From contig JAIUMY010000019.1 in assembly GCA_022565335.1 (NCBI GenBank), forward strand, positions 1-41,662: 41,662 bases of DNA, read 5' to 3'. This stretch comes from Opitutales bacterium. GTDB lineage: Bacteria; Verrucomicrobiota; Verrucomicrobiia; Opitutales; T3Sed10-336. The notes beneath the pieces are model-generated. The model saw only the letters and a list, made by a program, of their open reading frames with translations, did no database searches and was not told the origin of the DNA. Numbering within the stretch: position 1 is the stretch's first letter; every line of letters begins with the position of its first letter. Made by a program: the position numbers and the translations under genes. Of this stretch, positions 10,896-17,708 are shown in pieces.

Positions 10896-11291
10896 TCACT
10901 TACGATCCAAAACCCGTTTCAATTCTACATTTAAGGCAATCCCACTCATCACAATTTCCGTGAAACTAACCGCTAGGGAAAGCAGCATGAGAAATAGCGA
11001 AAAGGCAAACGTCGCTTTTCCCGCAAAGGCCAACCCAAAATACAACAGAAGAATCGAAACCACGCAGAAAAATAAACTCCCAATCCCCGAAGCCTGCATC
11101 CATTTGATCAGTTGAATCCGTTTTCGCAAATTTCCTATCTGCTGAAGCGTGTTTTCATCATGCGCCACATCCGGACGATTCACCAGATTCCTTACAATCC
11201 CCGCAATAGCCAAAAATCTATTGGTATAGGCCAAAAGCAACAAAGATACCGCCGGAAATAAAACAGCCGGAGTTGTTAGGGTGAGTTCCAT
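10896..11291 (-). CDS. DUF2721 family membrane protein
   Basis: 131-residue protein with an N-terminal segment 'TTPAVLFPAVSLLLLAYTNR' typical of DUF2721, a central charged helix ('IGNLRKRIQLIKWMQASG') and two C-terminal hydrophobic segments. The family is widespread and has no assigned biochemical function; it is expected in the inner membrane. ATG at 11291. The gene lies 73 bases downstream of the RAYT transposase on the same strand, but there is no sign of a functional link. Confidence 0.7.
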   Translation of the reverse strand: MELTLTTPAVLFPAVSLLLLAYTNRFLAIAGIVRNLVNRPDVAHDENTLQQIGNLRKRIQLIKWMQASGIGSLFFCVVSILLLYFGLAFAGKATFAFSLFLMLLSLAVSFTEIVMSGIALNVELKRVLDRK

Positions 11292-11364
11292 TAACCTATC
11301 CCACCTCTTACTTCATCTTCCCGCAAGTTTGTTTTTTGAATAAAAAACCAAGGACGGGAATTGT

Positions 11365-12360
11365 CTAAGGTTTGAAACTCCCTCGCTCCCGAAACTGTTT
11401 TTGCCCTACCGACACTCCGGGCATCTCGTCCGGAAATTCGAAGGCCTTTTGATGGATTCCCAAAATTTGATAACAATTTTCAACAAAAACCTGTGTTCCC
11501 ATAACGATTCCTCTGGAAAAAGCTTTCAAAATTTGCCGGTCTTTTCCCTGCTTTGCATCACTCGCCATTGCTCTAGCTGAAAGGATCTCAGAGATCTCCT
11601 CCTTCGCCCCCGTACCTCCAGCTTGTCCCAAAAGCAGCAACCGGTACTCCAGTAAAACCTCCAGACCCCATTCGTCCCCTCGCAGGCCCCGCAAAATATC
11701 CACCAACTTTGCCTGCGGCTTACCCTCCTTTTCCCCCTCCCCGTATCCACTAAAAGCATAATCACGCGGATCCTCCACCAAGCCCGCCCGTACCGGATTC
11801 AAATAAATATACGCCGCCATCACCAACAATGCACTCCCACTCCCCTGCACCAAGACACTCTTGAAACGATCACTCCACAATGGACCATAGCGGTCATGGT
11901 TCGCATTGTACCAAATACTGACTTGTTGCTTGTAAATCTTCACAAAGGCCGACAAATCGTGCATTCGCGAACGCAGACTCGCCCTCATTTTCTCCGCCTC
12001 CTCACCCCCATCCTTCAACGTCCGCTCCACTTGGTTCGGCGTATTCGGCGCATATTTGCGGGCCCGAGCACTCTTGCGCAGCACCCCATCTTCCCCATGC
12101 AAAAGACTGTAGCGCCGCAACAACTCCGCGTCATCAAGCTTGATCCCCTGGCCATCCGGCACCTCCACCAACACATGAAAGTGATTGCCCATCAGGCAAT
12201 AGGTCAGGATCTTCACCCCACAAAACCCCGCCACCTTAAAAAGCATCCGCCGCATCGCCTCTTTCTCCTCCTCCGAGAAAAAGATCTCCCCATTTACCGT
12301 CCGGGACATCACATGATACAAAGCCCGCTGCCCCTTTATCTTCAATCGTTGTTTACGCAT
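11365..12360 (-). CDS. REP-associated tyrosine transposase (RAYT), long-C-terminus type
   Basis: HUH/Y1-type single-strand transposase-like protein. The catalytic metal site is the HFH of 'YCLMGNHFHVLVEV', preceded by 'YHVMSRTVNGE'; the tyrosine-bearing helix is in 'QQVSIWYNANHDRYGPLW', followed by 'AAYIYLNPVRAGLVEDP', all as expected for the IS200-like/RAYT family. Unlike short RAYTs it has about 130 extra C-terminal residues. I place the start at ATG 12360 (331 residues); an in-frame TTG at 12378 is possible because GGAGG otherwise sits only one base from the ATG. RAYTs are usually single-copy domesticated enzymes acting on REP palindromes rather than selfish insertion sequences. A related copy lies at the right edge of this window. 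No flanking REP array was recognised. Confidence 0.85.
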   Translation of the reverse strand: MRKQRLKIKGQRALYHVMSRTVNGEIFFSEEEKEAMRRMLFKVAGFCGVKILTYCLMGNHFHVLVEVPDGQGIKLDDAELLRRYSLLHGEDGVLRKSARARKYAPNTPNQVERTLKDGGEEAEKMRASLRSRMHDLSAFVKIYKQQVSIWYNANHDRYGPLWSDRFKSVLVQGSGSALLVMAAYIYLNPVRAGLVEDPRDYAFSGYGEGEKEGKPQAKLVDILRGLRGDEWGLEVLLEYRLLLLGQAGGTGAKEEISEILSARAMASDAKQGKDRQILKAFSRGIVMGTQVFVENCYQILGIHQKAFEFPDEMPGVSVGQKQFRERGSFKP

Positions 12361-12428
12361 ACCTCCAAAAAAAACCAAAAACCGTCAATAGTCAAGGGAC
12401 AAAGTCTTAAAAAATAAATATGTGGTTG

Positions 12429-13379
12429 TTAGGCGCGGGGGTGAGCTTTTTCGTAGACTTCGCGGAGACGGCCCATGGTGACGTGGGTGTAGATTTGGGG
12501 GGTGCTGAGGCGGGAATGGCCGAGGAGTTCCTGGACGGTGCGCAGCCCCGCACCGTTGTCGAGCAAGTGAGTGGCAAAGCTGTGACGGAGTTTGTGGGGG
12601 GTGAGGTCCATGGGCAAGGCGGCTCGTGCGAGATAGGTTTTCAAGAGAAGTTGAATCATGCGGGGGTACGCGGGTTCGCCTTTGTTGCTGACGACCAAGG
12701 GGTCGGAGGGCTCTGCCTGAGAAATATACTTTTCGCGATAGACTTTGGCACAGGTCAGGGCGGTTTGACCAAGTGGACACATTCGCTCTTTGCCTCCTTT
12801 TCCAAGAATCCGGGCGACTCCATTTTGCCAGTCCAAGGCCCCATAAGTGAGTTGGCAGAGTTCGGAAACGCGCAAGCCCCCCCCATAAAGAAGCTCTAAA
12901 ACCAACAAATCCCGCCATGCCTGTGAGGCCGGAATTTCCTTTTCTTTCAACCGTTCCAGGGGCCCTCGAAAAAGTTTTTCAATATCGGGCTGGGTTAGGA
13001 ACTTGGGTAGGGATTTTTGCATTTTTGGCAAAGTGACCGCCTCGAAGGGATTTTTTTCAAGTTTCCGCTGACGAATCCAATAGTTGAAAAACCCCCGGAT
13101 TCCAGAAACCTGATGATGCAAGGTTGTTCTTTTCACTTTCCGTTGCAGGTCAACCAGGTAAGAGCGTACGGTTCGCCGGTCCAGGGAATCGGGTTGACGC
13201 AAATCCACCTTCTGTTCTCTTCCCCATTGGTAAAAAGTGCGCAGAGCACCTTCATAATTGCGCAGAGTATACGTTGAAAGCCGTCTTTCCGTTTCGAGGT
13301 GCCGTAGCCATGGAAATACCCATAGCTCGTGCCATTGCTCCCACGCTTCCTTTACGGATTCTGATGCATTTGCGTTCAT
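12429..13379 (-). CDS. xerC: Tyrosine recombinase of the XerC/XerD type
   Basis: Site-specific recombinase that in this family resolves chromosome dimers at dif together with a partner and FtsK. The N-terminal SAM-like domain spans about 20-105. All catalytic residues are visible in the C-terminal domain: R170 ('GGGLRVSEL'), K194 ('LGKGGKER'), H262 and R265 ('HKLRHSFATHLL'), H288 ('LLGHS') and nucleophile Y297 ('QIYTHV'). At 316 residues it is slightly longer than E. coli XerC because of a charged insertion at about 139-154. Its ATG overlaps the stop of the upstream metallopeptidase gene by 4 bases, indicating translational coupling in the exbD-argH run. Whether it is XerC or XerD cannot be decided by eye; phage or element integrases are less likely given the context. 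Confidence 0.88.
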   Translation of the reverse strand: MNANASESVKEAWEQWHELWVFPWLRHLETERRLSTYTLRNYEGALRTFYQWGREQKVDLRQPDSLDRRTVRSYLVDLQRKVKRTTLHHQVSGIRGFFNYWIRQRKLEKNPFEAVTLPKMQKSLPKFLTQPDIEKLFRGPLERLKEKEIPASQAWRDLLVLELLYGGGLRVSELCQLTYGALDWQNGVARILGKGGKERMCPLGQTALTCAKVYREKYISQAEPSDPLVVSNKGEPAYPRMIQLLLKTYLARAALPMDLTPHKLRHSFATHLLDNGAGLRTVQELLGHSRLSTPQIYTHVTMGRLREVYEKAHPRA

Positions 13380-14128
13380 GCTTCCCCCGTTCTTCCCAAC
13401 CTCATATAGCGATTTCCTTTCTGACGCAAAAAGGTATCAAACCTTTTGTATTCAGGGCAGCATCGGCTTACCTCAGTCCAGAAATGCACGGAGTGGTTCA
13501 TTTGCCGCCGATGCGCCAATTCGTGATAGATAACGTAATCCTGAACCATGGGAGGAACCAGGCAGAGCCGCCAATTCAGAGACAAGGTACCCGAGCATGA
13601 GCAAGAACCCCAACGCGAGCGCTGGTCACGAATCGCAATTCGGTTATACAAAATCCCCGACTCCTGACTTAACTTTTCCACTCTGCGGGGAATAACTCTT
13701 CGGGCAAAACCGAGAATTATTTCGCGCAAAACGAAATCCCGATCAGTTTCCATGGCGGAAGGAATCTGCAAAACGATTTCCTTCACGGAAGCGGCTCGCA
13801 GAGAGGCTGCGGAATCTTCTCTTTGTATCATTCGCAACGGAACCTTTTCCCCGTCGAGCGAAAGCCATTTTTGTTTAGACAAAAACTCATATAGCCCCGG
13901 TTCTTGTTGAATTTCTTGCCACCTCTGGGCGATCCAATCGGCTTTACTATGGACAAAGTCCCATGCCTGATTCTCCGAACAACTCCACGGCACGGCCAGA
14001 CAAAGTCTTCCCTGGAAATCCAAAGAGCATCGCAAACGGCGTAAGCCGCGACGTCGGTTCAAGGCATAGGGCAAGGAAATTTTTCTTTCTGTCCCTATCA
14101 ATTCGACCTGACCTTTTTTTATTGGCAT
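13376..14128 (-). CDS. YgjP-like (DUF45/WLM) zinc metallopeptidase family protein
   Basis: 250-residue protein with the HExxH zinc site 'YHELAHRRQMNHSVHFW' at about 201-217, the downstream histidine giving a probable third ligand, and the preceding 'RIAIRDQRSRWGSCS' that defines the DUF45/YgjP family. These proteins are related to SprT/WLM metalloproteases; the physiological substrate is not established. A good ribosome site (AGAAGGAG) lies 3 bases before ATG 14128. The stop codon overlaps the xerC start as ATGA, and argH ends 20 bases upstream, so it is in the middle of a cotranscribed run. Confidence 0.82.
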   Translation of the reverse strand: MPIKKGQVELIGTERKISLPYALNRRRGLRRLRCSLDFQGRLCLAVPWSCSENQAWDFVHSKADWIAQRWQEIQQEPGLYEFLSKQKWLSLDGEKVPLRMIQREDSAASLRAASVKEIVLQIPSAMETDRDFVLREIILGFARRVIPRRVEKLSQESGILYNRIAIRDQRSRWGSCSCSGTLSLNWRLCLVPPMVQDYVIYHELAHRRQMNHSVHFWTEVSRCCPEYKRFDTFLRQKGNRYMRLGRTGEA

Positions 14129-14148
14129 AAGCTCCTTCTAAGCGAGGG

Positions 14149-15555
14149 TCACAGTTCCGACAGTCGGGCTTCCCAATTTCGCAAGGCTTGTTTGACCGGG
14201 CCGATCCCCGGAGAACCAAAACTTCGCCGCTCTCTTCTGGCTCGTTCGAGGGAAAAAACATCGCGCCAATCCAAACCGAATGCCTCATCCAGCCCCCTAA
14301 CCTCTTCATCCGGCAACTGGTCAATGGGCAGATTAGCCTTTTCCGCGATCCCGACAACCGTTCCTACCAGGTGGTGTGCCCGCCGGAAGGCGACTCCTCG
14401 CTGAACCAAATAATCGGCCAAATCGGTGGCCAATAAAAGCGGATCGGCTACGGCCTGAGCGCAAACGTCCCGACGAAAATCCATGCCTTCCAGGCAACCT
14501 GCGAGCACTTCCAGAGAGATTGTCAGGTGATCGTAACTATCAAAAACAGGAGGTTTATCCTCCTGTAGATCCCGATTGTAGGTCAGCGGCAATCCTTTGC
14601 ACAAGACCATCAAGGTTTGCAAATTCCCTTGGAGTCGAGCGGCCTTGCCGCGCAGCAGTTCCATGGCATCAGGGTTTTTTTTCTGAGGCATCAAGCTACT
14701 GCCGGTACAGAAGGCGTCCGGCAAGACGAGGAAATTAAATTCACTTGAGCTCCATAAAATGAAATCCTCGGCCAAACGGGAAAAATGGATTCCAGAAACG
14801 GCTGCCGCCTGGGCAAAGTCGAGAAACACATCACGGTCACTGATGGCATCCATACTGTTGGCGGTTAGCCGGGGGTTCCCCTGACTATCCACAAACCCCA
14901 GGAGCCTTGCGGTTTCCTCCCGATCCAGGGGCAAAGTGCTGCCAGCCAATGCGCCCGAGCCCAAAGGGCATTCGTTGGCCGCTTCCCAAACGGCCCCAAA
15001 GCGCTGATAATCCCGCAAAAACATCTCCATGTAGGCCAGCAAATGATGGGCCACTGAAACCGGTTGGGCTCTCTGCAAATGGGTGTACCCGGGAATCATC
15101 ACGTCCTCGAAAGCCTTGGCCTTCTCTAGTAAAATTCCCAAACCGGATTTCAACGAGCTTCGAATTTGGGTTGAAGCCTCTTTGAAAAAAAGCCTCATGT
15201 CGGTGGCAATCTGATCATTGCGGCTACGCCCGGTGTGCATTTTCGCGGCAGCCGGAACTTCCTTGGTCAGAGCCTGCTCGATATTCATGTGAACATCTTC
15301 CAGTGCCGGATCCCACTGGATCTCTCCTTTTTTCAGTCGATCAAGAAAACGATCCAACCCGTCATGAATCGAAAACTTTTCTTCCTCCGTCAGGATACCT
15401 ACTTTGGCAAGCATGGCCGAATGAGCTTTATTGACCTGGACATCGTATCTGGCAAGACGAGCGTCGAAGGAGACGGATTCACTGAAGCGAAGCATTAAAT
15501 CGGAGGGGCCATCCGAGAAACGACCTCCCCAGGTAACTTGTTTGGAGTCTGACAT
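14149..15555 (-). CDS. argH: Argininosuccinate lyase
   Basis: Cleaves argininosuccinate to arginine and fumarate, the last step of arginine biosynthesis in the cytoplasm. The 468-residue protein carries the fumarase/aspartase superfamily signature '[17 protein letters not shown]', whose serine is the catalytic base, as well as '[17 protein letters not shown]' and '[17 protein letters not shown]' (the catalytic histidine region). The N-terminal '[20 protein letters not shown]' is typical and confirms ATG 15555. It follows the two exbD genes by 15 bases and precedes the YgjP-like gene by 20; no other arginine gene is present nearby. Confidence 0.95.
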   Translation of the reverse strand: MSDSKQVTWGGRFSDGPSDLMLRFSESVSFDARLARYDVQVNKAHSAMLAKVGILTEEEKFSIHDGLDRFLDRLKKGEIQWDPALEDVHMNIEQALTKEVPAAAKMHTGRSRNDQIATDMRLFFKEASTQIRSSLKSGLGILLEKAKAFEDVMIPGYTHLQRAQPVSVAHHLLAYMEMFLRDYQRFGAVWEAANECPLGSGALAGSTLPLDREETARLLGFVDSQGNPRLTANSMDAISDRDVFLDFAQAAAVSGIHFSRLAEDFILWSSSEFNFLVLPDAFCTGSSLMPQKKNPDAMELLRGKAARLQGNLQTLMVLCKGLPLTYNRDLQEDKPPVFDSYDHLTISLEVLAGCLEGMDFRRDVCAQAVADPLLLATDLADYLVQRGVAFRRAHHLVGTVVGIAEKANLPIDQLPDEEVRGLDEAFGLDWRDVFSLERARRERRSFGSPGIGPVKQALRNWEARLSEL

Positions 15556-15570
15556 AGGGGATTTATAAAT

Positions 15571-16020
15571 TTAAATCCCGTCTTCCCCAAGGGCAAAATT
15601 CACGGCGGAAATATTCGCCGCGGAGCAGGCGTCCAAAACTCGGACAATATTCTGGTGCGGGGTATCGGCATGGGGTTGCAAAGTAACGATCGCCTCGCCT
15701 TGGTTCGCCCGACTCGTTTCCTGAAAGCGGGTCAGCATAGCCTCCAGTTCAATCAGCCTTCGGGCCTGGGGGGAATCATATTCAAAGTCATTCACGATAA
15801 CCCGTCCCTCAGCGGTGATCTCAATAAATTGTTCATCGGGCATTTCCAAGGCCGTTTCCTGCTCTACCGTGCCCGGCAATTGAAAACGAATATCCGCCTC
15901 CTCACGGTGCAAGCTTGCACTCACCATAAAATAAATGAGCAACAGAAAAACCACATCAATCATGGGAGCAATGGGAATTTCTCCCTGTGGGGTCTCTTTT
16001 TTACGAACCTTGACGGCCAT
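15571..16020 (-). CDS. exbD: ExbD/TolR family biopolymer transport protein (second of two)
   Basis: 149-residue inner-membrane protein: a short cytoplasmic N terminus, one transmembrane helix at about 17-37 with the proton-relay aspartate D22 in 'APMIDVVFLLLIYFMV', and a periplasmic domain. ExbD/TolR subunits work with an ExbB/TolQ pentamer to transduce proton-motive force to TonB- or Tol-dependent outer-membrane processes. The gene starts at ATG 16020, 3 bases after the stop of a paralogous exbD. No exbB/tolQ or tonB gene is in the window, so the motor partner is encoded elsewhere. Confidence 0.88.
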   Translation of the reverse strand: MAVKVRKKETPQGEIPIAPMIDVVFLLLIYFMVSASLHREEADIRFQLPGTVEQETALEMPDEQFIEITAEGRVIVNDFEYDSPQARRLIELEAMLTRFQETSRANQGEAIVTLQPHADTPHQNIVRVLDACSAANISAVNFALGEDGI

Positions 16021-16023
16021 TTT

Positions 16024-16434
16024 CTAGTATGGTTGATAGGTAGAATAGATCACATCAAAAGCCCCCTCCTCAGCGCAAGCATTGAGAATCCGGCGAATTT
16101 CCCGGAAGGGAGTGCCCGCGTCCGCCCGCACCTGAACCCGCAGTTCAGGGTTGCGACGAATTTCGGAGCCAATTCGCGCCTGCATTTCGGCCAGGGTTAC
16201 CTCGTTCCCACCCAAAAAAATAGCTCCGTCTTCCCGTACCGATATGATTCCCCGGCCTGACAAATCTTCGGGAACCCGTGATTCCTCCGATTCCGGCAAA
16301 TCCAATTCGACCGTTCGGTCGGCCTGCGCCAAGGTTCCTACGGTCATAAAAAACACCAGTAGTAAAAATACCATGTCAATCATAGGGGCCATTTGAAAGG
16401 CTTCGGCGGGGCGTTGTTTTTTCTTCAAGCGCAT
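16024..16434 (-). CDS. exbD: ExbD/TolR family biopolymer transport protein (first of two)
   Basis: Paralogue of the next gene, with the same layout: basic N terminus ('MRLKKKQRPAEAFQ'), one helix at about 15-37 holding D20 in 'APMIDMVFLLLVFFM', then a periplasmic domain with the usual 'VREDGAIFLGGNEVTL' and 'VQVRADAGTPFREIRRIL' pattern. I place the start at ATG 16434 (136 residues), which matches ExbD family length; an in-frame TTG at 16470 would add 12 unusual residues. Tandem exbD genes suggest an ExbD heterodimer. It heads the minus-strand run exbD-exbD-argH-YgjP-like-xerC. Confidence 0.85.
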   Translation of the reverse strand: MRLKKKQRPAEAFQMAPMIDMVFLLLVFFMTVGTLAQADRTVELDLPESEESRVPEDLSGRGIISVREDGAIFLGGNEVTLAEMQARIGSEIRRNPELRVQVRADAGTPFREIRRILNACAEEGAFDVIYSTYQPY

Positions 16435-16528
16435 CGAAAAAATAAAGGGAAATCCTTCATTATTGCGCAAGCAGGAAGCATGTCAGATGGAAGAGGTTTT
16501 TCGCCCTCGTAACATTTTTTACAATCAG

Positions 16529-16549
16529 GCCCTGCAGGGTCCTTTTTTT
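16529..16549 (+). terminator. Possible orphan terminator-like hairpin
   Basis: GGCCCTGCAGGGTCC followed by seven T: a 3-bp CCC/GGG stem with a TGCA loop, extended by GG/CC across a one-base bulge. No plus-strand gene lies upstream of it, so it would end either a leader of the HAD phosphatase gene or an unannotated small transcript starting around 16470. The stem is short and the call is weak. Confidence 0.25.
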
Positions 16550-16644
16550 AGATTCTGTCCCTAGACTATTGACAGCGTAATGAATCGCAAAATTTCCCGA
16601 ACCGGTTTGCTACTGGTTGGGACTTTTCCCATAGTGTGCAGCAA

Positions 16645-17445
16645 ATGCCTTCTTCCCTGCCTAAATTGATCAGCACCGATTTTGACGGCACGCTCGTCCA
16701 CCACGATCACGATCCGGAGGATTTCCAGCCGTTGTGGGACTTTTTTTCCTACTTACAAAAAGAGCACGGGGTTCTTTGGGCGATCAACACTGGCAGGGAT
16801 CTTGATTTTACCTTGTATGGGCTGGAGGAGTATCAGATCTCCGCGAAGCCTGACTTTCTCCTCACAATGGAACGCGAGATTCATCTTCCGGCGGAGGAAG
16901 GAGCGCCCTCCGCCTGGATTCCTCATCTTGCCTGGAACGAGCGCTGCCAGGAGGATCATTTGGCTTTGGAGGAAAAGATCACGCCACAACTGGACTCATT
17001 TCATCGATTCCTGGAACAGGAAACTACCGCCAACCCGGTCTTCGAAGAAGGGCGGTTTGTGGGGATTGAAGCCTCGACGGAGCAAGAACTTGCCCAGATC
17101 GTTCTGCGCATGGATGACTTTTTTTCGTCCTCGGCTGATTTCAGCTACCAAAGAAACGGTATTTATTTACGTTTTTGCCACGTAAACTATCATAAAGGCG
17201 CCGTTCTTCGGGAACTGTCGCGAATGTTGTCCCTGAGTCCTTCGGAAGTATGTGCCGCAGGGGATAATTTCAACGATTTAGCGATGCTCGAACCGACTGC
17301 TGCCGAACACCTCATCGCCCCCGAAAATGCGATCCCGGAAGTCAAGGAGGCCCTGCGCAAACACCGTGGCATAATCGCCGAAGGAATCGCTGGGCAAGGA
17401 GTCCTGGAAGCGCTGAAGACGATTTTTGTAACGAAACAGGCTTGA
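16645..17445 (+). CDS. HAD superfamily phosphatase (Cof/sucrose-phosphatase-like)
   Basis: Haloacid-dehalogenase hydrolase with a C2-type cap. Motif I is 'STDFDGTL' with nucleophile D12 and acid/base D14, motif II is the threonine in 'AINTGRD' (about 49), motif III is probably K184 in 'NYHKGAVL', and motif IV is 'AAGDNFNDLAML' (205-215). These residues indicate a Mg-dependent phosphomonoesterase acting on a small phosphorylated metabolite, probably a sugar phosphate, but the substrate cannot be read from sequence. I use ATG 16645 (266 residues); an in-frame GTG at 16636 would add three residues. It is followed after 42 bases by tRNA-His and has no clear operon partner. Confidence 0.82.
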   Translation: MPSSLPKLISTDFDGTLVHHDHDPEDFQPLWDFFSYLQKEHGVLWAINTGRDLDFTLYGLEEYQISAKPDFLLTMEREIHLPAEEGAPSAWIPHLAWNERCQEDHLALEEKITPQLDSFHRFLEQETTANPVFEEGRFVGIEASTEQELAQIVLRMDDFFSSSADFSYQRNGIYLRFCHVNYHKGAVLRELSRMLSLSPSEVCAAGDNFNDLAMLEPTAAEHLIAPENAIPEVKEALRKHRGIIAEGIAGQGVLEALKTIFVTKQA

Positions 17446-17487
17446 CGGGTAGAGTGATTTTTATTCTAAATAAGATCTTTCCCTTGT

Positions 17488-17565
17488 GGTGGATGTAGCT
17501 CAGTTGGTTAGAGCACTGGTTTGTGGTACCAGGGGCCGCGGGTTCAAGTCCCGTCTTCCACCCCA
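17488..17565 (+). tRNA. tRNA-His (anticodon GTG)
   Basis: A full cloverleaf can be drawn: acceptor stem 17489-17495 with 17555-17561, D arm with 'AGCTCAGTTGGTTAGAGC', anticodon stem CTGGT/ACCAG (17516-17520, 17528-17532) around loop TTGTGGT with GTG at 17523-17525, and T arm GCGGG-TTCAAGT-CCCGT. The extra G at 17488 opposite C at 17562 is the histidine identity pair, and CCA is encoded (17563-17565). Pair 6-67 is a T-T mismatch. No other tRNA is adjacent. Confidence 0.95.
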
Positions 17566-17708
17566 TTTTCAAAGCTTTAAGCGATGAAATTCCAAGGCGA
17601 TTATAGAAGAAAGCAATGCGGTGTCGATAGAATCGACGGTAGCTGCAGGACTGGACCTTTCAACTAGTTCTTCCACCGGTCGTACCAGCCTTGCATGAAA
17701 CCGTATGA

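Noticed and set aside
17623-17637. GTCGAT-AGA-ATCGAC hairpin after tRNA-His.
   Set aside because: A 6-bp stem without a T-run and with no second copy noticed; could be chance.
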